From contig NZ_PGGU01000016.1 in assembly GCF_002872075.1 (NCBI RefSeq), forward strand, positions 484,466 to 548,465: a stretch of 64,000 bases of DNA, given 5' to 3'. Source of the DNA: Microbacterium aurantiacum. Its GTDB lineage: Bacteria > Actinomycetota > Actinomycetes > Actinomycetales > Microbacteriaceae. A model generated the notes under the pieces. That model was not told the origin of the DNA and searched no databases. It worked only from the letters and a program-made list of their open reading frames with translations. Positions 53,361 to 60,703 of this stretch are shown here, one piece after another (the first letter of the stretch is position 1; each line of letters opens with the position of its first letter). A program made the position numbers and the translations under genes.

Positions 53361-54103
53361 TGGGTTCCGGCGCGGATCGGGACGGGATGCTGCAGGTCTG
53401 CGTCAACGGCGCTCGCGATGCGGCGCAGCATCCGTGGCTGAGTGCCGACGCGACGGTGGTCGCCGACGATGCCGCACGGGCGGTCGGGCTGGGAGCGCAC
53501 GAGATCCATGTGCACGCGAAGGATCCCGCGGGCCGCGACTCCCTCGCCGGTGACGACGTCGCGCGGTGGGTGCGCGCCATGCGCGCGGCCTGCCCCGGCG
53601 TGCCGATCGGTGTGACGACGGGAGCGTGGGCCGAGCCCGACGTCGAGCGTCGCCTCGCAGCGATCGCCGGGTGGACGGAGCTTCCCGACTACGCCTCGGT
53701 CAACTGGCACGAGACCGGAGCCGACGAGGTGGCGGCGCTGCTCCTCCGTCGCGGCGTCGGCGTCGAGGCGGGCATCTGGGGTGGTGCGGGTTTGGAGGTG
53801 TGGCGTCGCTCGCCCGTGCGCGGCGCGTGCCTGCGAGTGCTGATCGAGCTGCCGGAGGAGTCCGCCGAGATGGTGCGGGAGCACGCCGAAGGGCTGATCG
53901 CGCACGTCGCCGAGGAGCCGAGCATCCCGATTTTGCTGCACGGCGAGGAGCGATCGACCTGGCCCGCATTCGACCTCGCCGTCGAACTCGGCCTGGATGC
54001 GCGGATCGGGCTGGAGGACACCCTGACCCTGCCCGACGGACGCACCGCGTCGGACAACGCGGCGATGGTGCGCGCGGCATTGGGGCGGATGCCGGAGGGC
54101 TGA
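53360..54103 (+). CDS. BKACE-family (3-keto-5-aminohexanoate cleavage) enzyme
   Basis: 247 aa from ATG 53360; ATG 53387 (MLQVCVNGARD) would give the family-typical start, so the N-terminus is uncertain. Zinc TIM-barrel enzymes of this family cleave beta-keto acids with acetyl-CoA. Conserved: QVCVNGARDAAQHPWL, EIHVHAKDPAGRDSL (metal-binding HxH), GVTTGAWAEPD, SVNWHETGADEVAALL and RIGLEDTLTLPDGR (metal Glu). The shorter-than-usual length (about 280 aa in others) and location beside DUF2188 are odd. Substrate unknown; in Kce itself it is 3-keto-5-aminohexanoate. Confidence 0.85.
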   Translation: MGSGADRDGMLQVCVNGARDAAQHPWLSADATVVADDAARAVGLGAHEIHVHAKDPAGRDSLAGDDVARWVRAMRAACPGVPIGVTTGAWAEPDVERRLAAIAGWTELPDYASVNWHETGADEVAALLLRRGVGVEAGIWGGAGLEVWRRSPVRGACLRVLIELPEESAEMVREHAEGLIAHVAEEPSIPILLHGEERSTWPAFDLAVELGLDARIGLEDTLTLPDGRTASDNAAMVRAALGRMPEG

Positions 54104-54130
54104 GCCGCGCGATGTTCGGCGCCGTACCTG

Positions 54131-55372
54131 TCAGCGCGCCGACATCCGGCGGATCTCAGCCGCATACGAATCGAGTACCGCGAAGATCCCGGGGTGCTGC
54201 CATACCCGGCTGCGTGCCCTCCCCGTAGTCTCGGTGAGGACGCCGCGCGCAGTGAGAGTGTCCAGCGCACGCAGCGCTGTCATCTCCCCGAAGCCGAGCT
54301 CGCTCATCAGGTACTTCGTGTTCACCGCGGGCTGCCCGACGAGGGCGGGGAGGATCCTCCACGCCGCGGCGTCTGCACGGACGCCCTGCATCTTCGCGCG
54401 GGCATCTTCGAGCTGGGCGACGAGGTCGTCGACGAGTTTCGTGCCCGTGGATGCCGCGATCCGGCTGGCCGAAGCGAACTCTCGGATGATCGGGCCGGCG
54501 TCGCCGGCGCGGTAAGCCGTGAGTGCCGCGAAGTAGTGATCGGTGTCGACGAGGAGTCCCGCCGAGATGGGCACCGCGGTGGAGCCGACGAGACCCTTGT
54601 TCCGCAGGATCGATTGCGCGAGCGCCCTGCCTGTTCGGCCGTTCCCATCGGTGAACGGGTGGATGGTCTCGAACTGGGCGTGTGCGGCGGCGACCTGGAC
54701 GAGGACGGGAATGTCCTGGCGCTTCACGAAGCGCACGAGGTCGGCGATGGCAGCGGGGATGCGTTCGTGATGCGGTGCGACGAAGTCTGCCAGCCGAGGG
54801 CCGGCCTCACCGGGACCGATCCACACCTGCTCGGCGCGGAAGCGGCCGGCGTCTTCCTTGGCGAAGTCACCCTGATGGAGCATCAGCGCCTTGTGCATGG
54901 CGAGGATCGAGCCCTCGCTGATGTCGTCGGCCAGGCGGAGGGCGGCTTCCATCGCGCGGACGTTGCCGATGACAGTGAGGGCGTTCGCCTTGTCGCCCTC
55001 GTCGATCTCGGCGAGGGCGAGCTGCTTCGCCGAAGTCGTGAGCTGCTCGATCTGCGAGCTGGAGGCCGACTCGGTGCGCAGCAGGATCGCGGTCATCGGG
55101 CCGAGGGCCGGATTGTCGGTGCCGAGAACGCGCTGTGCATGCGTGTCGAACTCCACCAGCTGACGGGTCGCGTCTTCGATGTCGGCGGAATCCTCACCGT
55201 TGATGCGGGGAGTCCAGCCGGCGATGGGCGCCGTGATCGCCGCCTCATATGGGCCCGTCTGGCGGTTCACCTCCGCGCGCGAGTACATCGCAGGCGCGCT
55301 CGGCTTCCAGTCGAAGGTCTCATGCGAGATCTGATCGACCGGAATGCGGATGGTGGCCGTAGGTGTGGGCAC
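54131..55372 (-). CDS. Fic-family protein (class II-like) with C-terminal winged helix
   Basis: 413 aa from GTG 55372, 6 nt after TAAGAT, leaderless. Fic domain with HPFTDGNGRTGR (238-249) intact, so AMPylation or other nucleotidyl-phosphate transfer is possible. The N-terminal Fic_N region contains an inhibitory-helix-like SSQIE (105-109) followed by Q rather than G/N. Residues about 330-413 look like a winged helix (LTARGVLTETTGRARSRVWQ), as in many Fic proteins. Fic enzymes modify GTPases or gyrase/other targets; a 14-bp-arm palindrome covers its promoter, so it is likely self-regulated. Confidence 0.9.
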   Translation of the reverse strand: MPTPTATIRIPVDQISHETFDWKPSAPAMYSRAEVNRQTGPYEAAITAPIAGWTPRINGEDSADIEDATRQLVEFDTHAQRVLGTDNPALGPMTAILLRTESASSSQIEQLTTSAKQLALAEIDEGDKANALTVIGNVRAMEAALRLADDISEGSILAMHKALMLHQGDFAKEDAGRFRAEQVWIGPGEAGPRLADFVAPHHERIPAAIADLVRFVKRQDIPVLVQVAAAHAQFETIHPFTDGNGRTGRALAQSILRNKGLVGSTAVPISAGLLVDTDHYFAALTAYRAGDAGPIIREFASASRIAASTGTKLVDDLVAQLEDARAKMQGVRADAAAWRILPALVGQPAVNTKYLMSELGFGEMTALRALDTLTARGVLTETTGRARSRVWQHPGIFAVLDSYAAEIRRMSAR

Positions 55373-55380
55373 GCATTCAT

Positions 55381-55414
55381 CTTACCAACACTTAAGGTGA
55401 TAAGTGTTGGTAAG
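55381..55414. promoter_or_regulatory. 34-nt palindrome overlapping the fic -10 box
   Basis: Perfect 14-bp arms CTTACCAACACTTA (55381-55394) and TAAGTGTTGGTAAG (55401-55414) with a 6-nt centre AGGTGA. The -10-like TAAGAT of fic (55384-55379, minus strand) is covered by the near arm. A strong dimer operator, probably bound by the Fic protein's own winged helix or an unlinked repressor. Confidence 0.8.
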
Positions 55415-55476
55415 TGGTGCACCGGACAACAGATGCAGTCGCTTGAGCTGGTCAGGCTCGCTTGCGACGGAAAGGA

Positions 55477-55899
55477 TCAGCCGAGCATCAGCGAGTGCGG
55501 GTCCGTCGGCGAAACCCGGAACGGCAGAACCGACCCTGGCTGCCAGTTCGACAGAGCACCGTCCGCGATCACGGTCTGATAGCTCGTGCGGTAGGCGTCC
55601 TGGCCCTCGAGCTTGAGATCGAGCTGCACGGCGTAGATGGGAGTGTTCTCGACGACAGCGCCGGTGGGTGCAAGGCTCACCACCGTACCGGAGCCTCGGC
55701 GCATGGTCTCGAACGCCGCCATGTTCGTGAAGGGATTGGCCGTGGCCGCTCCGTGCGTGCCCATCGGAGTGTTCGGGTCGTACGCCGAGTACTGTTCGGC
55801 GAGGTCGGCCGAGTGCTTGAGGTTCGCCGCATAGTCGGTGTTCATCGTCTGCTTCACACCGGCCTTCATCAAACGACCGATGTCGCCGAAGACGCCCAT
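55477..55899 (-). CDS. small exported-or-cytosolic paralogue, member 2
   Basis: 140 aa from ATG 55899, starting MGVFGDIGRLMKAGVKQ. Only 2 nt separate it from the previous gene's stop (55902-55904). N-terminal helical third, then beta-rich C-terminal part with IYAVQLDLKLEGQDAYRTSY and GSVLPFRVSPTDPHSLML. It parallels the upstream gene product in order of motifs (MGLF start; L-x-V-x-L-x-G-xx-Y; G-x-x-x-x-V-x-P-x-D; end), so the two are paralogues. No signal peptide, no known family recognised. Confidence 0.7.
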   Translation of the reverse strand: MGVFGDIGRLMKAGVKQTMNTDYAANLKHSADLAEQYSAYDPNTPMGTHGAATANPFTNMAAFETMRRGSGTVVSLAPTGAVVENTPIYAVQLDLKLEGQDAYRTSYQTVIADGALSNWQPGSVLPFRVSPTDPHSLMLG

Positions 55900-55901
55900 G
55901 G

Positions 55902-56357
55902 TCAGCTCGTGAAGGCGATGTTCTGGGCGTCGGCCGGATCGACCTTGACGTCGTGCGTGCTTCCCACCGCGTAGTTGGCGATGAACATCGGTGCCACCAT
56001 CTCGCGCTTCGAGACGAGGTACGGCGCACCGCCGGCGAGCGTCACTTCCACCTCGAGCTGGAACCACGGGTTGCCCGAGATGCGTTCACCGGTGTCGACG
56101 GCGGACCGGATGACCGAGGTGCCGCTGTGGCCGATGGCGATGATCCGGTTCAACTCGTTGCCGTACGCAGTGAGCACCTCGCGGTCGGCGTACATGTCGG
56201 CGCCGACGCTTCCGGCGTTCGCCATGGTGACGGGAGAACCGTCGGTGTAGCCGGCATCGCGGAGATGCTGATTGGCGAGTTCCTGCGCCGCCGCAGCCTG
56301 CGCGGCCCAGTCCTGCCCGCCCGTGGCTTTGTCCTTCATGCGATCGAAGAGGCCCAT
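55902..56357 (-). CDS. small paralogue, member 1
   Basis: 151 aa from ATG 56357 (MGLFDRMKDKATGGQD) with ACGGGGA upstream. N-terminal helical region (DWAAQAAAAQELANQHLRDAG), then a beta-rich part: WFQLEVEVTLAGGAPYLVSK and GSTHDVKVDPADAQNIAF. First of a two-gene unit with its paralogue immediately downstream. No catalytic signature; possibly a pair of interacting subunits. Confidence 0.72.
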   Translation of the reverse strand: MGLFDRMKDKATGGQDWAAQAAAAQELANQHLRDAGYTDGSPVTMANAGSVGADMYADREVLTAYGNELNRIIAIGHSGTSVIRSAVDTGERISGNPWFQLEVEVTLAGGAPYLVSKREMVAPMFIANYAVGSTHDVKVDPADAQNIAFTS

Positions 56358-56458
56358 GGATCCCCGTTTCAGGTGTGGCGCCGGCCACCCTGCCGGGAGA
56401 ACCCCGACGGAATCGGCGCAGGAGCCCAGTCTGTCAATTCGGTTCAGGCAAGACAATC

Positions 56459-56500
56459 GGTTTGCGGATGAAATCTCTGTGTCGAGTGCTCGACCGGAGC
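56459..56500. repeat. 42-nt intergenic repeat, copy A
   Basis: Aligns without gaps to 58208-58249: identical at 34 of 42 positions, including GGTTTG, GGATGAAAT, GTCGAGT and TCGACCGG. Contains the palindrome GTCGAG-TG-CTCGAC (56481-56494). Lies in the leader of the methyltransferase gene. Confidence 0.7.
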
Positions 56501-56545
56501 ATCGCAGTCGGCGGAGGTACTGGATGGCGGTTTGCTTCTACGCAC

Positions 56546-56567
56546 GCCGGAACCGATCGATTCGGCG
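56546..56567. repeat. 22-nt palindromic motif, copy A
   Basis: GCCGGAACCGATCGATTCGG-CG; matches 59747-59769 at 21 of 23 aligned positions (one gap, one substitution). Centre CGATCG. In the leader of the methyltransferase gene. Confidence 0.6.
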
Positions 56568-56607
56568 TGGGTGGAATGCGAGAGCGCTTCCTGCAAGGAT
56601 CGGGCGA

Positions 56608-57204
56608 ATGGTCGAGGACAAGAGAGACATGTGGGACCGTGAGGCCGAGACCTTCGATCAGGCCGCCGATCATGGCCTCCGGGATCCGGTCGTCCGCCGC
56701 GCGTGGGCCGATCTGCTACTCCCGTTGATCGGGAAACCGGGCCGCCGCGTTGCGGACTTGGGATGCGGTACGGGAACACTGTCCACTCTTCTCGCGGCCG
56801 AGGGGCAGCACCTCGTGCACGGAGTGGATTTCTCCACGGAGATGATCCGACGAGCGCGCGAGAAGGCGGCCGAGGTCACACCGCGTCCAGTCTTCTCCGT
56901 GGCGGACGCCTCAGAGCCACCGTTGCCTGTAGCTTCATTCGACGTGGTTCTCTGCCGCCACGTCTTATGGGCGATGCCCGACCCTTCCGAGGCGCTGGAG
57001 AGATGGATCGAGTTGCTGGCCCCGGGCGGCATGCTCGTCCTGATCGAAGGCATGTGGAGCAATGGTGTGGGTCTGAAGGCCTCGGCTTGTGCTCGACTGG
57101 TCGGGAGTCTTCGTGCTGACGTTCATCTGCAGATGCTGGACGATGACGTGTACTGGGGCGGCCCAACCAATGACGAGCGGTATCTGGTTCTCAGCACAAA
57201 CTGA
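56608..57204 (+). CDS. class I SAM-dependent methyltransferase (type 11-like)
   Basis: 198 aa from ATG 56608 with AAGGA upstream; the frame stays open to 56272 but that part is not methyltransferase-like. Motif I RVADLGCGTGTLSTLLAAEG (about 46-65), acidic end of strand 2 GVDFSTEMI, VADASEPPLPVASFDVVLCRH and the C-terminal beta-strand region GGMLVLIEGMW. Substrate unknown; lacks the lipid- or protein-specific extensions. The 250-nt leader holds two repeat motifs. Confidence 0.88.
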   Translation: MVEDKRDMWDREAETFDQAADHGLRDPVVRRAWADLLLPLIGKPGRRVADLGCGTGTLSTLLAAEGQHLVHGVDFSTEMIRRAREKAAEVTPRPVFSVADASEPPLPVASFDVVLCRHVLWAMPDPSEALERWIELLAPGGMLVLIEGMWSNGVGLKASACARLVGSLRADVHLQMLDDDVYWGGPTNDERYLVLSTN

Positions 57205-57254
57205 ACGCTCGGAATCCGGCACGGGCTTTCTCCCGCCTCGCTATGTTGTGCGGT

Positions 57255-58106
57255 ATGACTCTGACGGCAGATGCTCACGTTCATAGCGAGTGGTCGTGGG
57301 ATGCGGGCTCGGATCCAGCATCCGCTGGCGCGATGAATCGCCTCTGCGAACGGGCGGTGCGTATCGGACTCCCGGCGGTCGTCTTCACGGAGCATCTCGA
57401 TTTCGAGGATTCGTGGAAGGTGGATGCCGGCGACATCGGTGAGCATGCTCAGCGATATGTCGATGACACGGGGTATGTGAGGCTCCCTCGATTCGACGTC
57501 GATGGGTACCTGGCTGCGATCGATCGGTGCCGGAGCGCGTACCCCGAGCTTCGGATTCTGACCGGAGTCGAGTTCGGACAGCCGCACATCTGGGATGCCC
57601 AGGCCGCCTCGCTGTTGGATAGCGGTGTGATCGACCGAGTGAACGGCTCCCTCCACATGCTGCCTTTCGGCGACAACGACCGCTCCGAGCCGACCACGCT
57701 GTACCGATACATGTCAGCTGACACGGTGATGTGGGAGTACCTGGCGGAGATCCCACGGATGGTTGATGGGTCCGACTCGTTCGCTGTCTTCACGCATATC
57801 GACTACGCCGTCCGATCGTGGCCGACGTTCACAGCGGGCCCGTTCGATCCGGTGCGATTCGAAGAGGGATTTCGCGGCGCGATGCGTTCGCTCGCTGAGT
57901 CCGGCAGAGCGCTGGAGATGAACACGCGCCGTCTCTGGCCGTGGATACCGCGCTGGTGGGCAGAAGAAGGAGGGCAGGCGGTCTCATTCGGCAGCGACGC
58001 TCACGAAGCGGGTTCCCTTGCGGCGAACTTCCCTGAGGCGATGGCGATGGTGGAATCGTTCGGGTTCAAGCCCGGACGGCGCCCAGAGGATTTCTGGACA
58101 CGGTGA
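57255..58106 (+). CDS. PHP-domain phosphoesterase (histidinol-phosphatase-like)
   Basis: 283 aa from ATG 57255, 7 nt after TATGTT (57242-57247), near-leaderless. PHP metal-binding motifs: ADAHVHSEWSWD (HxH), VVFTEHLDFED, LTGVEFGQPH (Glu/His), VNGSLHMLP, FTHIDYA and GSDAHEAG. These are all present, so an active metallophosphoesterase is likely, possibly histidinol phosphate phosphatase or a related sugar-phosphate enzyme. It is not next to his genes, so the physiological substrate is open. Confidence 0.9.
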   Translation: MTLTADAHVHSEWSWDAGSDPASAGAMNRLCERAVRIGLPAVVFTEHLDFEDSWKVDAGDIGEHAQRYVDDTGYVRLPRFDVDGYLAAIDRCRSAYPELRILTGVEFGQPHIWDAQAASLLDSGVIDRVNGSLHMLPFGDNDRSEPTTLYRYMSADTVMWEYLAEIPRMVDGSDSFAVFTHIDYAVRSWPTFTAGPFDPVRFEEGFRGAMRSLAESGRALEMNTRRLWPWIPRWWAEEGGQAVSFGSDAHEAGSLAANFPEAMAMVESFGFKPGRRPEDFWTR

Positions 58107-58113
58107 CCCCAAA

Positions 58114-58143
58114 CCTCGTGCTGTAGACGATCGTCCTACGAGG
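58114..58143 (+). terminator. weak hairpin after the PHP gene
   Basis: CCTCGT (58114-58119) pairs with ACGAGG (58138-58143); the interior TAGACGATCGTCCTA forms a second stem. Possible terminator of the PHP gene. Confidence 0.4.
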
Positions 58144-58207
58144 TACCCCAGTCATAGATCACCCCTGCGATCGTCCACTCGTTCTCTTCGGTCGTTACGC
58201 CGGGCAG

Positions 58208-58249
58208 GTTTGAGGATGAAATGTTGGCGTCGAGTAGTCGACCGGGGCG
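58208..58249. repeat. 42-nt intergenic repeat, copy B
   Basis: Partner of 56459-56500 (34 of 42 identical); palindromic GTCGAGTAGTCGAC (58230-58243). On the minus strand both copies read to the same short peptide tail APV[DE]-x-ST-x-x-FHPQT. Immediately upstream of proS. Confidence 0.7.
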
Positions 58250-58292
58250 CGTGAGCTTTCGCGGAAATTCGGGCTGGCGGTAGCGTTACCCA

Positions 58293-59717
58293 ATGGCAAG
58301 CAATGGTCGGATGAGTGTGCTCACTTCGCAGCAGGATGATTTTCCCCGCTGGTACCAGGACGTCTTGGAGAAGGCCGAACTGGCTGAGAACGGCCCAGTG
58401 CGCGGCACGATGGTGATCCGACCGTATGCCTACGGACTCTGGGAGCGGATGCAGGCAGAGGTCGACCGACGCATTAAAGAGACCGGCGCCGAGAACGTCT
58501 ATCTGCCCCTGTTCATTCCACAGTCCTACTTGGAACGGGAGGCCGAGCATGTCGAAGGGTTCAGCCCCGAGCTTGCCGTAGTCACCCACGCCGGCGGCAA
58601 GGAGCTGTCCGAGCCGGTCGTCGTCAGGCCGACGAGCGAAACCTTGTTCGGCGAGTTGATGTCCAAATGGATCCAGTCGCATCGGGATCTGCCCATGTTG
58701 TTGAATCAATGGGCAAATGTCGTGCGATGGGAGATGCGGCCGCGACTGTTCCTGCGGACATCGGAGTTCCTTTGGCAGGAGGGGCACACCGCGCATGCCA
58801 CCCGTGAGGACGCGAACGCATACGCGCTGCGCGTCCACCTGGACGTGTATCGCGATTTCTTGCAGAACGTTCTCGCAATCCCTGTGCTTGTCGGCGTCAA
58901 GTCCCGACGCGAGCGGTTCGCGGGGGCGATCAACACCATGACCTGCGAGGCCATGATGGGCGATGGCAAGGCGCTACAGATGGCTACCAGTCACGAGCTG
59001 GGGCAGAACTTCGCAAAAGCATTCGACATCACCTTTACCGATAGCTCAGGGCAGGTCGAAACGTGCTGGACGACGTCTTGGGGTTCCAGCACGCGCATGG
59101 TCGGCGGGCTGATCATGGCGCACGGTGACGACCAAGGCATCCGCATCCCGCCCCGCATCGCGCCGGTGCAGGTAGTTGTTCTCGCGGTGAAGGACGATGA
59201 ACGGACCATGACAACTGCTTCCTCGCTCGTCCGCGAACTGATCACGGCAGGAGTGCGTGCCCGGCTCGACAACCGAACCACACAGGGCTTCGGCCGGCGT
59301 GCCACAGAGTGGGAGCTCAAGGGTGTCCCGGTGCGCCTGGAGGTCGGCCCCCGAGATCTCGAATCAGGCCAAGCGACGATCGTGCGACGCGACGGCGGCG
59401 CCAAGGAAGCGGTCAAGCTCGACGCGATCAGCACCACCGTTGTCGCTCTCCTGGAGAGCATGCACACCGAGATGATCGAGGCAGCTCGGCAGCGACTGAC
59501 GGACCGCACCGTCGAGGCCGCGTCCGTAGCTGAGGCTCTCGACGCTGCCAAGACGGGTTTTGCGCGAATCCCATGGGAGCAACTGGGCGAGGAAGGTGAG
59601 GACGCGCTCAACCGCGAGGCTGTAAGTGTCCGCTGCCTGCAAACCAGGGAGGGAACAGTGCCGAGTGACGGAGCCCTTGACTCCGAGATCATGGCGATCG
59701 TCGGCCGGAGCTATTGA
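58293..59717 (+). CDS. proS: prolyl-tRNA synthetase, archaeal/eukaryotic type
   Basis: 474 aa from ATG 58293, 6 nt after TAGCGT (58281-58286), leaderless. Class II motifs: motif 2 RPTSETLF, TSEFLWQEGHTAHAT, then motif 3 region; anticodon-binding domain with LEVGPRDLESGQ; C-terminal segment typical of the short ProRS. The bacterial INS editing insertion is absent, so it is the type found in archaea, eukaryotes and some bacteria. A. T. in codon choice differ slightly from flanking genes (more TTG, ATT, AAA). Probably a second copy beside a standard bacterial ProRS elsewhere. Confidence 0.92.
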   Translation: MASNGRMSVLTSQQDDFPRWYQDVLEKAELAENGPVRGTMVIRPYAYGLWERMQAEVDRRIKETGAENVYLPLFIPQSYLEREAEHVEGFSPELAVVTHAGGKELSEPVVVRPTSETLFGELMSKWIQSHRDLPMLLNQWANVVRWEMRPRLFLRTSEFLWQEGHTAHATREDANAYALRVHLDVYRDFLQNVLAIPVLVGVKSRRERFAGAINTMTCEAMMGDGKALQMATSHELGQNFAKAFDITFTDSSGQVETCWTTSWGSSTRMVGGLIMAHGDDQGIRIPPRIAPVQVVVLAVKDDERTMTTASSLVRELITAGVRARLDNRTTQGFGRRATEWELKGVPVRLEVGPRDLESGQATIVRRDGGAKEAVKLDAISTTVVALLESMHTEMIEAARQRLTDRTVEAASVAEALDAAKTGFARIPWEQLGEEGEDALNREAVSVRCLQTREGTVPSDGALDSEIMAIVGRSY

Positions 59718-60095
59718 CTAGCGCGAAGCCATCATCCGAACGGCCGGCCGGAAACGATCGATTTCGGCGGACGCTCGTAGCTTGAGTCAGGAGCCGATGC
59801 CGTGATCGTCAGTGTGCCGGTCCCGTGGTTGTCATGCTGCATTAGAGCGGTGATTGTGACGTCGACGGAGGCGTTTCAGGTTGATAGGTCAGCCGCGTCG
59901 ATCGTCTGTGCGACTGTCTTGCACACGAGCGCGGACGACGGCCACCAGCCATTCACCGCAGGAGACTATGCCGCGTGGGTCGATGACGGGCATATCGAGG
60001 GATGGTTCTCCCTCGAGCCGGGATCGAATACTGCGTTGGGCAGGTTTGAGTTACCGCTGCTGCAGTCGCCGGATTGCCGCTAGCCTCCCGGCAAC
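59718..60095. other. gene-poor stretch with repeats and a doubtful frame
   Basis: 378 nt. Contains the motif at 59747-59769, a phrase GGGCAGGTTTGAG (60039-60051) also seen in the repeat at 58203-58215, and a small hairpin TTGCCG-CGGCAA (60074-60094) by the DUF1622 stop. An open frame 59802-60083 from GTG (93 aa, with a hydrophobic start and DGHQPFTAGDYAAWVDDGHIEGWF) is possible but lacks a clear ribosome binding site and is not called as a gene. May be remnant DNA. Confidence 0.4.
59747..59769. repeat. 23-nt palindromic motif, copy B
   Basis: GCCGGAAACGATCGATTTCGG-CG; partner of 56546-56567. Imperfect palindrome about CGATCG; possible weak terminator of proS. Confidence 0.6.
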
Positions 60096-60530
60096 CTACT
60101 GAAGGGCAGAAGAGTCCTTGGTGCTTTGGCCAGCAGCCTGCCGGTCGCGATCGATGGCGTCGGCGAGCATGCTCCCGCCGCTGCGCAGCAGCGCCCGTCG
60201 CCACGGGACGACGCCTTCGATCTCGATCTGGATGGAGATCGACAGGACCGTCCGGATCAGGACGATCAGGCCGAGGACCAGCGCACTCTCGATCGATGGC
60301 TTTGACGTGATCGTGCGGATGAGGTCGGCGGCGACGAGGATCTCCAGTCCGAGCAGGATCGCGGAGCCCAGGGCGTTGCGAACAACCGCGAACGCCTTCC
60401 GGCCACTCTCGCCGCGCCGAAGCGAGCGAACGCCAAGCACCAAGGCGATCGCGAACCCGACCACGATGGCACCCGCGCCCAGCGCCTCGAAACCGATGGC
60501 CACAGCTGTGAAGACATCCTCGATTCGCAT
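60096..60530 (-). CDS. DUF1622-family membrane protein
   Basis: 144 aa from ATG 60530, 6 nt after TAAGCT (60542-60537, minus strand), leaderless. Three hydrophobic segments (about 10-32, 55-73, 85-105), with the charged loop VRSLRRGESGRKAFAVVRNALGSAILLGLEILVAADLIRT between, matching DUF1622. The C-terminus is cytosolic, acidic and ends SSALQ. Function unknown; widespread. Confidence 0.85.
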   Translation of the reverse strand: MRIEDVFTAVAIGFEALGAGAIVVGFAIALVLGVRSLRRGESGRKAFAVVRNALGSAILLGLEILVAADLIRTITSKPSIESALVLGLIVLIRTVLSISIQIEIEGVVPWRRALLRSGGSMLADAIDRDRQAAGQSTKDSSALQ

Positions 60531-60703
60531 GCGGCCAGCTTAGGGGCGTGCTCCTCGGACGGCACCGTTTCCGGTCCGGGAGCGCGGAGTGATCGGGGGC
60601 TGCCGCTCCAACGTTGACGGAACGGAACATTTCCGCCCCAAGGGTCGGGCGCGGCGAAAGGGACCTGGTGAGCGACAGCCGACGACAAGGTCGGCGCGCC
60701 TGC

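Noticed and set aside
58107..58292. T-box leader of the prolyl-tRNA synthetase
   Set aside because: No T-box core or terminator/antiterminator; the start appears leaderless at 58293.
59802..60083. 93-aa plus-strand frame
   Set aside because: No ribosome binding site; only the second half looks protein-like. Reported in the gene-poor stretch, not as a gene.
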